From NCBI GenBank assembly GCA_963715025.1, contig CAVQQQ010000001.1:487195-551194 (forward strand): a DNA stretch of 64,000 bases, given 5' to 3'. How positions within the stretch are numbered: position 1 is the first letter of the stretch; each line of letters starts with the position of its first letter. The notes under the pieces are model-generated. The model did not search any database. It saw only the letters and a list, made by a program, of their open reading frames with translations, and was not told the DNA's origin. Source of the DNA: DASSJT01 sp963715025. Its GTDB lineage: Bacteria; Actinomycetota; Actinomycetes; Actinomycetales; Dermatophilaceae. This document shows, piece by piece, positions 17,550-25,657 of the stretch. A program made the position numbers and the translations under genes.

Positions 17550-17762
17550 GGGGGCCCTGGTCTCCCGGCCAGGAGGGGCGCCAGGGGGGTGCGGAGCCGG
17601 CGGTCCTCGCGGCGGGTGATGACCAGGTCACCCGACGAGGCACGTGTGCCCTCGACCAGCGCGACTGCCCTGCCGCGGTCGACCTCGCCGAGGAGCATGC
17701 GGTCGGCCCCGGCACGGGCGTTCAGATCGTTGACGGCGTTCCTGGCCGAGTGGGAGGAACGC
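17550..17762 (-). pseudogene. Remnant of a MobF/TraA-type conjugative relaxase-helicase
   Basis: In the frame leading into archease, the translated segment contains NDLNARAGADRMLLGEVD and then GTRASSGDLVITRREDRRLR. This is the pattern of the RecD-like helicase part of actinobacterial TraA relaxases (ELNxRAR, then GTRASxGDxVITRRNDRRLR). Only about 65 residues survive, with no start, catalytic tyrosine or histidine triad. It is a leftover of an integrated conjugative element. Identification is from motif memory, not alignment. Confidence 0.5.
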
Positions 17763-18492
17763 TCATCCCAGGAGCTTCGCAGCAACCACGAGGCGATCGA
17801 TCGAGGCTCTCGCGTCCGGGAGCTCCAAGGGCAGCTCCGCGTCTGCTCGGATGGCCTTCACGACTTGGCCCAGCCGCCGCCGATCGGTCTTGTTTACGTC
17901 CTCAGCGGCGAAATCCCGGGCCGTCAGCAACCCGGCAAGCACGACGAAGTCGCGGCGGTGGCGACGCGGGTCGGGGTCGCCCTGGTTGCCGTGGGCGGCG
18001 GCTTTCACCACAAGTGCCCCAACGAGGTTGGGACGCCGGACAAATCCCTCGCGCCCATCGACAGTGACTGCGACGGTCTCGCTCCGTCGCAGCGCCTGCG
18101 TGCCGCCTTCGGTTGGCAGGGCCGGGCTGCCAGTCACACCCGCACGCTGACTCGCCCGCTGGCCGATGCCTTCCGGCAACAACACATCGATCGACGCGTC
18201 CCCGCGCCTCCAACGGTGCTGTCGTCCCTCCGGCAAGATGCCGGCCGCCTGGAACCCGAGGTCGGTCAGCGTCTTGGTGAAGGCGTGGAGGATCTTGGGG
18301 TCAGCCCCTCACATCGATGACCGTGTCGGCGTCGTTGGTCGGGCGCACCGGAAACTGGCCGCGCTCGGCACAGTGGAGGTGGACGAGTTGGCCGCCGATG
18401 AGCGTCCAGCCTTCGCTGAGGTGGTCGTAGAGATCGAGGACGCCCAGCCAGCAGGCGGTCTGCTCGGGTGGCATCGCGGGGAGGACGATCAT
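17763..18492 (-). pseudogene. AbiEii-like nucleotidyltransferase, frameshifted
   Basis: A nucleotidyltransferase of the AbiEii/DUF1814 kind. The first frame (from ATG 18492) has WTLIGGQLVHLH and the metal-binding TNDADTVIDV; translation stops at 18301. The rest continues in another frame: ADPKILHAFTKTLTDLGFQ, GRREG-like core, VGALVVKAAAH and a helical C-terminus. A single extra base in the CCCC run at 18305-18308 explains the break. The ATG overlaps the stop of the HTH gene by 4 bp (ATGA), the standard layout of a type IV toxin-antitoxin pair. Either the toxin is dead, or the run is an assembly error or a slippage switch. Confidence 0.7.
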
Positions 18493-19220
18493 CGCCGCAC
18501 CACCGCACGTCCCTCAGCCACTTCGCGCAGCAACTCGGCTGCCCGGAGTTCCTCGCGTGGTCCGCGATGCTCTGCGAGGTCGGCCGCGAGCAGCAGCTTC
18601 GACTCGGGATAGGCCTGCTGCCCCTCGGGGAGCATGTGGATGACGACGTTGGCGTCGCTGTCGGCAAGCATCAACAGGAAGTCCTGCGACAACGGCTTCA
18701 TGTCGCTCGCCGCGAGATAGCCGTCGACGTCCGGCGAGGCGATGCCGCTCACTGCCGGGCTGACGACGGACGCCCACCGGATGTCCTCGCGCAGACTGGG
18801 GAGGTCAGCAACGGCAGCCTTGCGCAGTTCTCGCGCTGCACGGTTGCGGAACAGCGAGCGCAGCGCGAAACCGATGCGTCGCACGTCAACTTCTGACTTC
18901 GGGGGCTCGGCGACGAACGCGAGGAGCTCTTCCAACCGAGCCTTGGCCCGCGCTCGCTCAACAGGCGCAAGCTTCGCAAGCGCCTCCTCGTCGCCCTCGG
19001 CCAGCGCGATGATCGCCCAGGCCGATCGGGCCGACAACGGCCTGCCGGCCTCCTTGCGCTCGGCGACACGCAGGAGGGAGAGCTCGTCGATCACCCACTG
19101 GGAGCCGATGCGCTCGGCGCGCAGCGAACCATCCGCGATCCTCTGGTGGATTCGCGGCACGCCAACGCCGAGTCGCTTGGCGGCCTCGGCGACGCTCACG
19201 TTCGCCATGAACACAATCAT
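18489..19220 (-). CDS. HTH protein, antitoxin-like partner of the nucleotidyltransferase
   Basis: A 243-residue protein. Residues 5-50 form an excisionase/MerR-like helix-turn-helix (SVAEAAKRLGVGVPRIHQRI, then a GSQWVIDE wing). The rest is helical, with a C-terminal domain of unknown type. Its stop overlaps the toxin-like nucleotidyltransferase start. No ribosome site precedes ATG 19220 or ATG 19208, so the mRNA could be leaderless. The upstream region carries direct repeats that fit autoregulation. I call it an antitoxin from gene order and the HTH only. Confidence 0.65.
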   Translation of the reverse strand: MIVFMANVSVAEAAKRLGVGVPRIHQRIADGSLRAERIGSQWVIDELSLLRVAERKEAGRPLSARSAWAIIALAEGDEEALAKLAPVERARAKARLEELLAFVAEPPKSEVDVRRIGFALRSLFRNRAARELRKAAVADLPSLREDIRWASVVSPAVSGIASPDVDGYLAASDMKPLSQDFLLMLADSDANVVIHMLPEGQQAYPESKLLLAADLAEHRGPREELRAAELLREVAEGRAVVRR

Positions 19221-19221
19221 A

Positions 19222-19276
19222 GAAGGATTTCTAGATTTGTGTAAACCGAGCGCGAAGGATTTAGAGCGAAGGACTT
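19222..19276. repeat. Three GAAGGATTT direct repeats before the HTH gene
   Basis: GAAGGATTT at 19222-19230 and 19254-19262, and GAAGGACTT at 19268-19276. The first lies inside a small dyad TAGAA-GGAT-TTCTA. The stretch is clearly AT-richer than its surroundings. It is the likely promoter/operator of the HTH-nucleotidyltransferase pair. Confidence 0.55.
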
Positions 19277-19582
19277 CATGATGCCTCCCCGAACGCGTCG
19301 CCGCCGTCCGGTTCCTCCGGGCCGAACGCGTCGTCCAGTAGCTCCACGGTCAGCGGCCTTCGTAGCCGCGCGGGTCGACGGCGCGCTCCGAGCCGGCTCC
19401 ATCTTCGGACTCACCGACCACGCAGGTCAGCCCAGCGCCCCGAGCTGGATCTCGTCCGAAGCCAGTGCCGAACAGGCCAGATCCATCCGCGCGGCCGGGG
19501 CACATCACAGACCCACGGTCTCGTGGTGCCGCGGACCCGCTCCGATAGCGTTGCACCACGCTGGCAGAACAGGGTGGCCCGG
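19277..19582. other. Gap between the HTH gene and sulP
   Basis: About 305 bp with no convincing gene: an open plus-strand frame is Arg/Pro-rich and lacks a ribosome site. It must hold the divergent promoters for the HTH gene and sulP. No further motif recognised. Confidence 0.4.
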
Positions 19583-21436
19583 ATGAGCGACGACACGAAG
19601 GCAGTCTCGGGGGGCCGCTGGCGCCGGGTCCCCCTGGTCCACTGGATGCCGCACTACCAGGTTGCGTGGCTGCGCGGGGACCTCGTCGCCGGCGCGGTGG
19701 TGGCGGCGCTCGCGATTCCGCAGGCTCTCGGCTACGCGTCGATCGCAGGTGCTCCCGTTGAGGTGGGCCTCTACGCGGTCCCCGTGGCGCTCGTGGCGTA
19801 TGCCGTGTTCGGCTCGTCCCGACAGCTCGTCGTGGGGCCGGTGTCGACCGTGTCCGTGCTGTCCGGGTCCTTTCTGGCCAGCTTCGGGGTCGCCGGTACG
19901 GCGCGAGCCGCGTCCTACACAGCCGCACTGGCGCTCGGCTCGGGGCTGGTGCTCGTCGCTGCCGGCTTCGTCCGGATCGGGTGGATGGCCGAGTTCCTCT
20001 CCAAGCCCATCGTCACCGGCTTCGTTCTCGGCCTGACCATCCTTGTCATCCTCAACGAAGTGCCCCACCTCGTCGGGGTGCCGACGCCCGCAGGCAAGGT
20101 GATCGAACGGGTCGGTGCCCTGGGTTCGAGTGTCACCCGCGGCGAGGCCGACCTGACGACTATGACCGTGTCGGCGGTCTCGCTCGTGGTCCTCTTCGGC
20201 GGCAACCGGCTCACCTCGAGGTTCCCCTGGGGTCTCCTGGTCCTGCTCGGCGGCCTGACCGCGTCGGCGGCGCTGGATCTGCAGGCACGCGGCGTTGAGG
20301 TTGTCGGCCAGGTCCCGCGTGGGCTGCCGACGCCCGGCATACCTACCGTCGACCCCGCCGATTTGGCCGGGCTGGCCACCGCTGGAGCGGCGCTTGCCCT
20401 CGTGGGCCTGGCGGAGGGCCTGAGTGCGGCCCGCCTCTTCGCCGCCCGAGGGGCCTACCGGATCGACGCCGACCAGGAGTTGCTCGCCTCCGGCGCGGCC
20501 AACGTCGCGTGCGGGCTGTTCGGTGGGCTCGGTGTGGCTGGGAGCCTGTCCAAGACGGCTGCGGTCAGTGACGCTCGCGGGCGGACGCAGATGGCCGGGC
20601 TGGCTGCGGCGGGGCTGGCCGTGGTCGTCATCGTCGCCATCGCCCCCGCCCTGTCGGTGCTCCCACGGGCGCTGTTGAGCGCGATCGTGGTCAACGCGGT
20701 GTGGAAACTCATGGACTTCGGCGCCCTGGGCCGCTACAACCGGGTGCGCCGAAACGACATCGTCGCCGCAGTTATCGCTGCGGTGGGCGTGCTGGCCTTC
20801 GGCCCTCTGAATGGCCTGCTGCTCGCCGTGGCCGGATCGGTGATGGGCCTGGTCTTCCGCTCCACCCGGGTCGACGTCGAGGTGATGGGCAAAGTGCCCC
20901 ATGAAAAGGCAGCCTGGGGGAGCATCCGCAACCACGCTGAGCGCTCGACGTACCCCGGGGTGATCGTGCTCCGCATCGACGTGCCGCTCTTCTGGGTCAC
21001 CGCGGCGCCCGCCAACGACAGCATCCTCGCCCTGATTGACTCCACGCCAGGCACACGCGCTCTGGTGCTTGACCTGGAGGCGACCAACCAGATGGACACG
21101 ACCAGCGCGGACGCCCTCGCGGACCTCCTGGCTGCCCTCCGACAACGGGATGTCGACCTCTTCCTCGTCCGCGTCATGTGGCCGGTCCGCAAGGCGCTGC
21201 GGCGCTCGGGACTGATTCCCGAGCTCGGCGAGGACCATCTGTGGCACAGCATCTCCCAGGGTGTGCGAGAGGCCCGCCGAGTGCACGGCCTGCTCGACCT
21301 CCCGGCGCACGAAGGGGTGCCACCCGCCGACGGAGCCTTGGCCGACGAGCCCCTCGACGCCGACGGCGAGGAACACATCGTGGCCCGCCACCCAGGTCCC
21401 GCCCCGCCGAACGAGCGACGGCAGGGGTCATCGTGA
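19583..21436 (+). CDS. SulP-family anion transporter with STAS domain
   Basis: A 617-residue inner-membrane transporter of the SLC26/SulP family, exchanging or co-transporting sulfate, bicarbonate or similar anions. Residues 30-430 hold about 10-12 membrane helices, with the family stretch ALAIPQALGYASIAGAPVEVGLY and the GSLSKTA motif. A cytoplasmic STAS domain follows at about 450-570 (VLVLDLEATNQMDTTSADALADL). The C-terminal 40 residues are acidic and disordered. Start ATG 19583; a longer reading to 19523 is unlikely. Substrate cannot be told from sequence alone. Confidence 0.92.
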   Translation: MSDDTKAVSGGRWRRVPLVHWMPHYQVAWLRGDLVAGAVVAALAIPQALGYASIAGAPVEVGLYAVPVALVAYAVFGSSRQLVVGPVSTVSVLSGSFLASFGVAGTARAASYTAALALGSGLVLVAAGFVRIGWMAEFLSKPIVTGFVLGLTILVILNEVPHLVGVPTPAGKVIERVGALGSSVTRGEADLTTMTVSAVSLVVLFGGNRLTSRFPWGLLVLLGGLTASAALDLQARGVEVVGQVPRGLPTPGIPTVDPADLAGLATAGAALALVGLAEGLSAARLFAARGAYRIDADQELLASGAANVACGLFGGLGVAGSLSKTAAVSDARGRTQMAGLAAAGLAVVVIVAIAPALSVLPRALLSAIVVNAVWKLMDFGALGRYNRVRRNDIVAAVIAAVGVLAFGPLNGLLLAVAGSVMGLVFRSTRVDVEVMGKVPHEKAAWGSIRNHAERSTYPGVIVLRIDVPLFWVTAAPANDSILALIDSTPGTRALVLDLEATNQMDTTSADALADLLAALRQRDVDLFLVRVMWPVRKALRRSGLIPELGEDHLWHSISQGVREARRVHGLLDLPAHEGVPPADGALADEPLDADGEEHIVARHPGPAPPNERRQGSS

Positions 21437-21535
21437 ACACCGTGCGTGTTCCAGCCTTGTTCCAGCAGGGTGGAGAAAGACCGTGTTGACGGGGACTCGA
21501 GAACAGTCGTGGCGACGACGGTTGCACCAACGGGA

Positions 21536-21564
21536 GCGGCCCTCACAGTGACTGTGAGGGCCGC
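21536..21564. terminator. Bidirectional hairpin between sulP and tRNA-fMet
   Basis: GCGGCCCTCACAGT, a central G, then its exact complement: two 14-bp arms, a 29-bp perfect dyad. It separates the plus-strand sulP from the minus-strand tRNA and could end both transcripts. No T-run follows, as is common in high-GC Actinobacteria. Confidence 0.7.
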
Positions 21565-21584
21565 TTCGTGGCTAGTGCCTTGAG

Positions 21585-21658
21585 TAGCGGGGGCAGGATT
21601 TGAACCTGCGACCTCCGGGTTATGAGCCCGGCGAGCTACCGAGCTGCTCCACCCCGCG
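21585..21658 (-). tRNA. tRNA-Met (initiator, anticodon CAT)
   Basis: 74 nt without an encoded CCA. The minus strand reads CGCGGGG at the 5' end and CCCCGCT plus discriminator A at the 3' end, anticodon loop CTCATAA, and T-arm GGTTCAAATCC. Initiator features are the unpaired C1:U72 and the three G:C pairs (GGG/CCC) at the foot of the anticodon stem. The D-arm AGCTCGGTAGCTC is standard. It shows no sign of having served as an integration site here. Confidence 0.95.
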
Positions 21659-21878
21659 TCGGTGCTTCAACACTACGTGAACGGCGACGCCGAAGGCAAA
21701 TTGGGTCCGCGGACCGGGTGCTGGAGCCTCGCCGGGTGATGGGTGCCCGGTCGATCCCAGACCATGGACAGTGGCAGACCCCGGCCCACCAGGCTCCGCC
21801 GCACGGCGTGGAGCTGGGCGGCGCTCCGCAGCAGCTCGCACGGCCGATGGCTTCCAGCAGGTCGTGCGGGCCGTCGAC

Positions 21879-24800
21879 CTAGGGCGAGCTGGTCGCCGAG
21901 GCGGAGGGCGAGGAGGTCGAGGTCGCCGTGGCCGAGGGCGAGGCCGTGGGGCTCACCGTCACGGACCCGCGCGGCGCCGCCGCGATGGCCGCCTGGATCG
22001 CAGCCTGGAGCCGTTTCTGCGCCTCGCCGTAGGCCGCGAAGTCACCCTTCTTCAGGGCAGCCTGCCCATCGGCATACGCCGCCTGGATGTCTGCCAGCGC
22101 CTTCTGCAGAGCCGCGCTGGAACCCGTCCCGCCCCCGGTCGTCGGCGCCGGCGTCGGAGTGGTGGTGCCGCCACTCGAGCCAACATCGCCCGCGTTCGCG
22201 CCGGAGTTGCCCCCGAACAGGGTGTCGAGCGCGATATTGAGGGTTTCGCCCCAGGCCAGCTGGTTGCCGAAGACGGCGACCGTGGCCGCAGAGATCGGGT
22301 AGGCCGAGCTGGAGGTTGAACTCACGTAGATGGGCTGGACGTAGAGCAGGCCGCCGCCGACCGGCAGGGTCAGCTGGTTGCCGAAGGTCAGCTGCTTGCC
22401 CGTCTGCCGGTTGTTGGCGATGAACTGTGAGAGGTTGAGGCTCTGGTTGGGGGCGTTCGCGGTTGACGACTCGATGCGGTTCTGGACCTGTCCTGGACCG
22501 TCGACGTTGGAGTTGCGGGGCAGTTCCAGGAGCCGGAGCGTGCCGTACGAGGTCTTCCGCTGCCCGGCCACCGAACCGGCGTCGGAGTCGACGGCGAGGA
22601 AGCCCGAGAGGACCTCCCGGTCGCCGCCGACGGGCACGAACGTGCTGGTCAGCGAGAACGCCGGGGACGTCTGCTCGGGCATCGCGAGGGTCAGGTAGTA
22701 GGGCGGCTGGTCGAACCCGGCTCGGGCGGGGTCCTCGGGGATCCTCCAGTAGTCCTGGCCACTGTAGAACGCGTCGGCGTCGGTTCCGTGGTACTTCGTG
22801 AGCATCATGCGCTGGACCTTGAACAGGTCCTCCGGGTAGCGCAGGTGGCTCATCATGTCGCCACTGATGTTGCTCATCGGCTCGACCGTGCCCGGGAACG
22901 CATGCATCCAGGCCTTGAGGATGGGGTCCTGCTCGTCCCACGCGTAGAGGTGGACACTGCCGTCGTACGCGTCCACGGTCGCCTTCACCGAGTTGCGGAT
23001 GTAGTTGACCTGCCCGCTGGTGATCGGGGTCACGCTCGTCGAGCGTTCCGTGATCGAGTCGGAGGTCGCGTTGTCGATGTCCTGGAGCCGCGAGTTGGGG
23101 TAGCTGGCGGACGTGGTGTAGCCGTCGACGATCCACTGGATTCGCCCACCGACCACGGCGGGGTAGGGGTTGCCGTCGGTGGTCAGCCATGGTGCCGCGC
23201 GCTTCACGCGCTCCAGCGGCTCGCGGTGGTCGAGGATGCGGGACTGGCCGTTGACCGCGTCGGAGAGCAGGAACTTCAGCTCGCGGTACTTGATCGTGTA
23301 GGCCAGCCGGCGCGCGATGCTGCCGATCTCGACACCACCCTTGCCGGTGTAGGTCGTGGTCTTCTGCCCGGATGCGCTGCTGTCGTCGGGGTAGTCGAAC
23401 TCGCGCGCCTGGGCACCCGTCGGGGCGCCAACGATGGAGTACGACGGCGACTGCTCGCCGAAATAGATCCGCGGCTCGAACTTCGGGAGCACCCCGGTCG
23501 AGGGTACGTCCTTCTCCATGAAGACCGGCTGGCCCTCCCTGTCGCGCCGGTTGCCGTGGGCCGCGACGACGCCGAACCCGTGGGTGTAGACGGTGTGGTC
23601 GTTGAGCCAGTTGCGCTGCGCCTGGGGTATGCCGCCCAGCCGCATTTCGCGGACAGCGATGATGGTGTCGTTCTCCTTGCCGCCGATCGTGTAGCGGTCG
23701 ACGTCGAGGGCGTCGGGGAAGCCGTAGTACGACTTCAGGCCCTGCAGTTGCCGGAACGTCGGCGAGACCACGATGGGGTCGACGAGGCGTATGCCGGGAA
23801 TGGTCGCGGCGTCATTGCGCAGCTGTCCCTGCGTTGCCTGGGTCTCGGCGCGGTAGGGGATGACCTTGACTCCGTCGAGCCCGTAGGCAGACCGTGTGGC
23901 CACGATGTTGTTCTGGAGGTAGGGGTGCTCCAGGGACTTCTCGGACGGCTTGACCTTGAGGCTGCGGATCAGCGCTGGGTACATGCCGCCGACGACGATG
24001 GAGGTGACCACCAGCAGGACCACGCCGACGATCGGCAGCCGCCAGGACCTGGTCCAGATCGAGGCAATGAAGAGGGCCGCGCACATGAGGGCCGCGACCG
24101 CGAGAATCGCCTTGGTGGGCAGGACCGCGTGGTCGTCGGTGTAGGTGATGCCGGTCATCAGCCTGGAGTCCTTGATCGACAGCCCGTACCGGTCGAACCA
24201 GTAGTTGACCGCCCTGACGAGCACCAGTGCCGCGAGCAGGATGGCCAGGTGCGTGCGCGCCGCCCGGGTCGTCTGTGCGCCCCGGCCCGGGAGGGTGAGG
24301 CCGCCGTAGATGTAGTGCGTGAAGGCGGCCGCGATGGCAGCCATGATCAGCGCCAGGGTCAGGAACCCGAGGACGAACTGCAGCCAGGGCAGGGTGAAGA
24401 CGAAGAAGGCGACGTCACGGTGGAAGTGGGGGTCTTCGACGCCGAACGGCACCGAGTTGCGCCAGAGGAGGAACGTCTTCCACTGCCCGGCCGCGGCGGA
24501 TCCGGCGAGAAGCGCCAGAATCGCGGGTATGCCGACCATGGCGAGCCGGCGTACCGGCTCGATCGCCTCGCGGTACTGGTCGAGCACCTGCTGCTGCGGA
24601 GTCACCGGCGCGTAGACCGGCCGGGTCCGGTAGCCGAGATACAGGCTCGAGAACACGAGACCGCCGGTGATGGCCGCGCCCGCCACGAAGAGCAGGCTCT
24701 TGACGGCCCATTCGGTCGTCAGCACTCGGCGGAAGCCGATCGAGTCGTACCAGAGGAGATCGGTCCACAGGCCCGACGCGAAGGTGATCAGGAAGAAGAG

Positions 24801-24971
24801 CGCCACGAGGATCGCGATCGTCGGAGCGAGCGGCCCCCGTCGCCGTCGGCCGCCGGGTCGAGGTCGCCGGGGCCCGAAGCCAGGCCGCCGTGGGCGCCCC
24901 GCCCCGGAGTCGCCCGCACCCTCGCCGCCGCCAGGGCGATTGCCTCCGCCAAACCAGTCTGACTGACTCAC
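21879..24971 (-). CDS. UPF0182 family membrane protein
   Basis: About 1030 residues, GTG start at 24971. The N-terminus is Gly/Arg-rich and followed by about seven membrane helices within the first 310 residues (first one LAPTIAILVALFFLITFASG). A large extracytoplasmic region follows (SYYGFPDALDVDRY, LPKFEPRIYFGEQSPSYSIVG, FYSGQDYWRIPEDP). The C-terminus ends in an Ala/Gln-helical segment and a Ser/Thr/Ala/Pro tail of about 30 residues. This is the orthologue type of M. tuberculosis Rv3193c; its biochemical role is unknown. Divergent from the PPA1309-type gene. Confidence 0.93.
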   Translation of the reverse strand: MSQSDWFGGGNRPGGGEGAGDSGAGRPRRPGFGPRRPRPGGRRRRGPLAPTIAILVALFFLITFASGLWTDLLWYDSIGFRRVLTTEWAVKSLLFVAGAAITGGLVFSSLYLGYRTRPVYAPVTPQQQVLDQYREAIEPVRRLAMVGIPAILALLAGSAAAGQWKTFLLWRNSVPFGVEDPHFHRDVAFFVFTLPWLQFVLGFLTLALIMAAIAAAFTHYIYGGLTLPGRGAQTTRAARTHLAILLAALVLVRAVNYWFDRYGLSIKDSRLMTGITYTDDHAVLPTKAILAVAALMCAALFIASIWTRSWRLPIVGVVLLVVTSIVVGGMYPALIRSLKVKPSEKSLEHPYLQNNIVATRSAYGLDGVKVIPYRAETQATQGQLRNDAATIPGIRLVDPIVVSPTFRQLQGLKSYYGFPDALDVDRYTIGGKENDTIIAVREMRLGGIPQAQRNWLNDHTVYTHGFGVVAAHGNRRDREGQPVFMEKDVPSTGVLPKFEPRIYFGEQSPSYSIVGAPTGAQAREFDYPDDSSASGQKTTTYTGKGGVEIGSIARRLAYTIKYRELKFLLSDAVNGQSRILDHREPLERVKRAAPWLTTDGNPYPAVVGGRIQWIVDGYTTSASYPNSRLQDIDNATSDSITERSTSVTPITSGQVNYIRNSVKATVDAYDGSVHLYAWDEQDPILKAWMHAFPGTVEPMSNISGDMMSHLRYPEDLFKVQRMMLTKYHGTDADAFYSGQDYWRIPEDPARAGFDQPPYYLTLAMPEQTSPAFSLTSTFVPVGGDREVLSGFLAVDSDAGSVAGQRKTSYGTLRLLELPRNSNVDGPGQVQNRIESSTANAPNQSLNLSQFIANNRQTGKQLTFGNQLTLPVGGGLLYVQPIYVSSTSSSAYPISAATVAVFGNQLAWGETLNIALDTLFGGNSGANAGDVGSSGGTTTPTPAPTTGGGTGSSAALQKALADIQAAYADGQAALKKGDFAAYGEAQKRLQAAIQAAIAAAPRGSVTVSPTASPSATATSTSSPSASATSSP

Positions 24972-25084
24972 ACCAGTCCCGTTCCCGTCGTCGCGTGGCC
25001 ACGCATCGTCCGGCGCGTACACGGTGCGGACGCGCGAAGCCCTCAGAAGCACAACTTACCGAGGATCTCCGCGGTTCCCGCAGA

Positions 25085-25627
25085 ATGGACCCCGTGATAT
25101 CCAGCCAGCCGGTGACCGACCCGCTCTCTCTCGTGGCCCTCGACACCGAGCGGCACGTGGCTGCGGCCGGCTGGGAACAGAACCCCCGGCTGTTCGCGCT
25201 GGTCCCCACGGCTGAGCTCCTCGAGCACGAGCCGCACCTGCGCGGTCAGCTGGCGCCCAGCGACGTCGCCGACGGGGCCCTCACGGCGATCGAGCAGGAA
25301 GACCTGCCCCGCACGTCTTCAATCGAGAGCCTGCTTGGGCGGGTGGCCTGGCCGGAGTCGGTGGCCGGGGCGGCCATTGCCCTCGAGCGGATCGTCGTCC
25401 CGCCGGAGGCCGAGCGCGACCTGCCGACCGACCCGCAGGCCGCGGTCGACACCCTGAGCGCCCATCCGCAGCGCAAAGACGTCCGCCTCCTGGTGGCCGT
25501 CCTGCGCGATGGCCGCAGCCGGTGCCTGCTCCGGCAGCGCGACCACGACCGCGACGACCAGGTTGCCTCTGGCGAGGACATCGCACCTGGGCTTGTTCAT
25601 GCGCTCCGGGCAACCCTGGAGGACTAG
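25085..25627 (+). CDS. PPA1309-type conserved actinobacterial protein
   Basis: 180 residues, soluble, no membrane segment. It matches the PPA1309 family by its N-terminus (ALDTERHVAAAGWEQNPRLF), the LVPTAELLEHEP and GRVAWPESVAGAAIALER blocks, and RLLVAVLRDGRSRCLLRQRDHD. Function unknown, but it sits next to UPF0182 and YlbL-like genes in many Actinobacteria. Start at ATG 25085; GTG 25094 is also possible. Convergent with the protease gene. Confidence 0.85.
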   Translation: MDPVISSQPVTDPLSLVALDTERHVAAAGWEQNPRLFALVPTAELLEHEPHLRGQLAPSDVADGALTAIEQEDLPRTSSIESLLGRVAWPESVAGAAIALERIVVPPEAERDLPTDPQAAVDTLSAHPQRKDVRLLVAVLRDGRSRCLLRQRDHDRDDQVASGEDIAPGLVHALRATLED

Positions 25628-25657
25628 CCCCCTGGGGGCGGCGCGCTGGGATGCGCG

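Noticed and set aside
19505..21391. A 628-codon minus-strand frame opposite sulP
   Set aside because: Shadow of the SulP gene, with no domain or ribosome site of its own.
21585..21658. tRNA-fMet as an attachment site for an integrated element
   Set aside because: No integrase gene nearby, and I saw no second copy of the tRNA 3' end in the window.
22788..24962. A 724-codon plus-strand frame opposite the UPF0182 gene
   Set aside because: Antisense shadow of a well-supported gene; composition (His/Arg/Asp/Gly) is that of a reversed frame.
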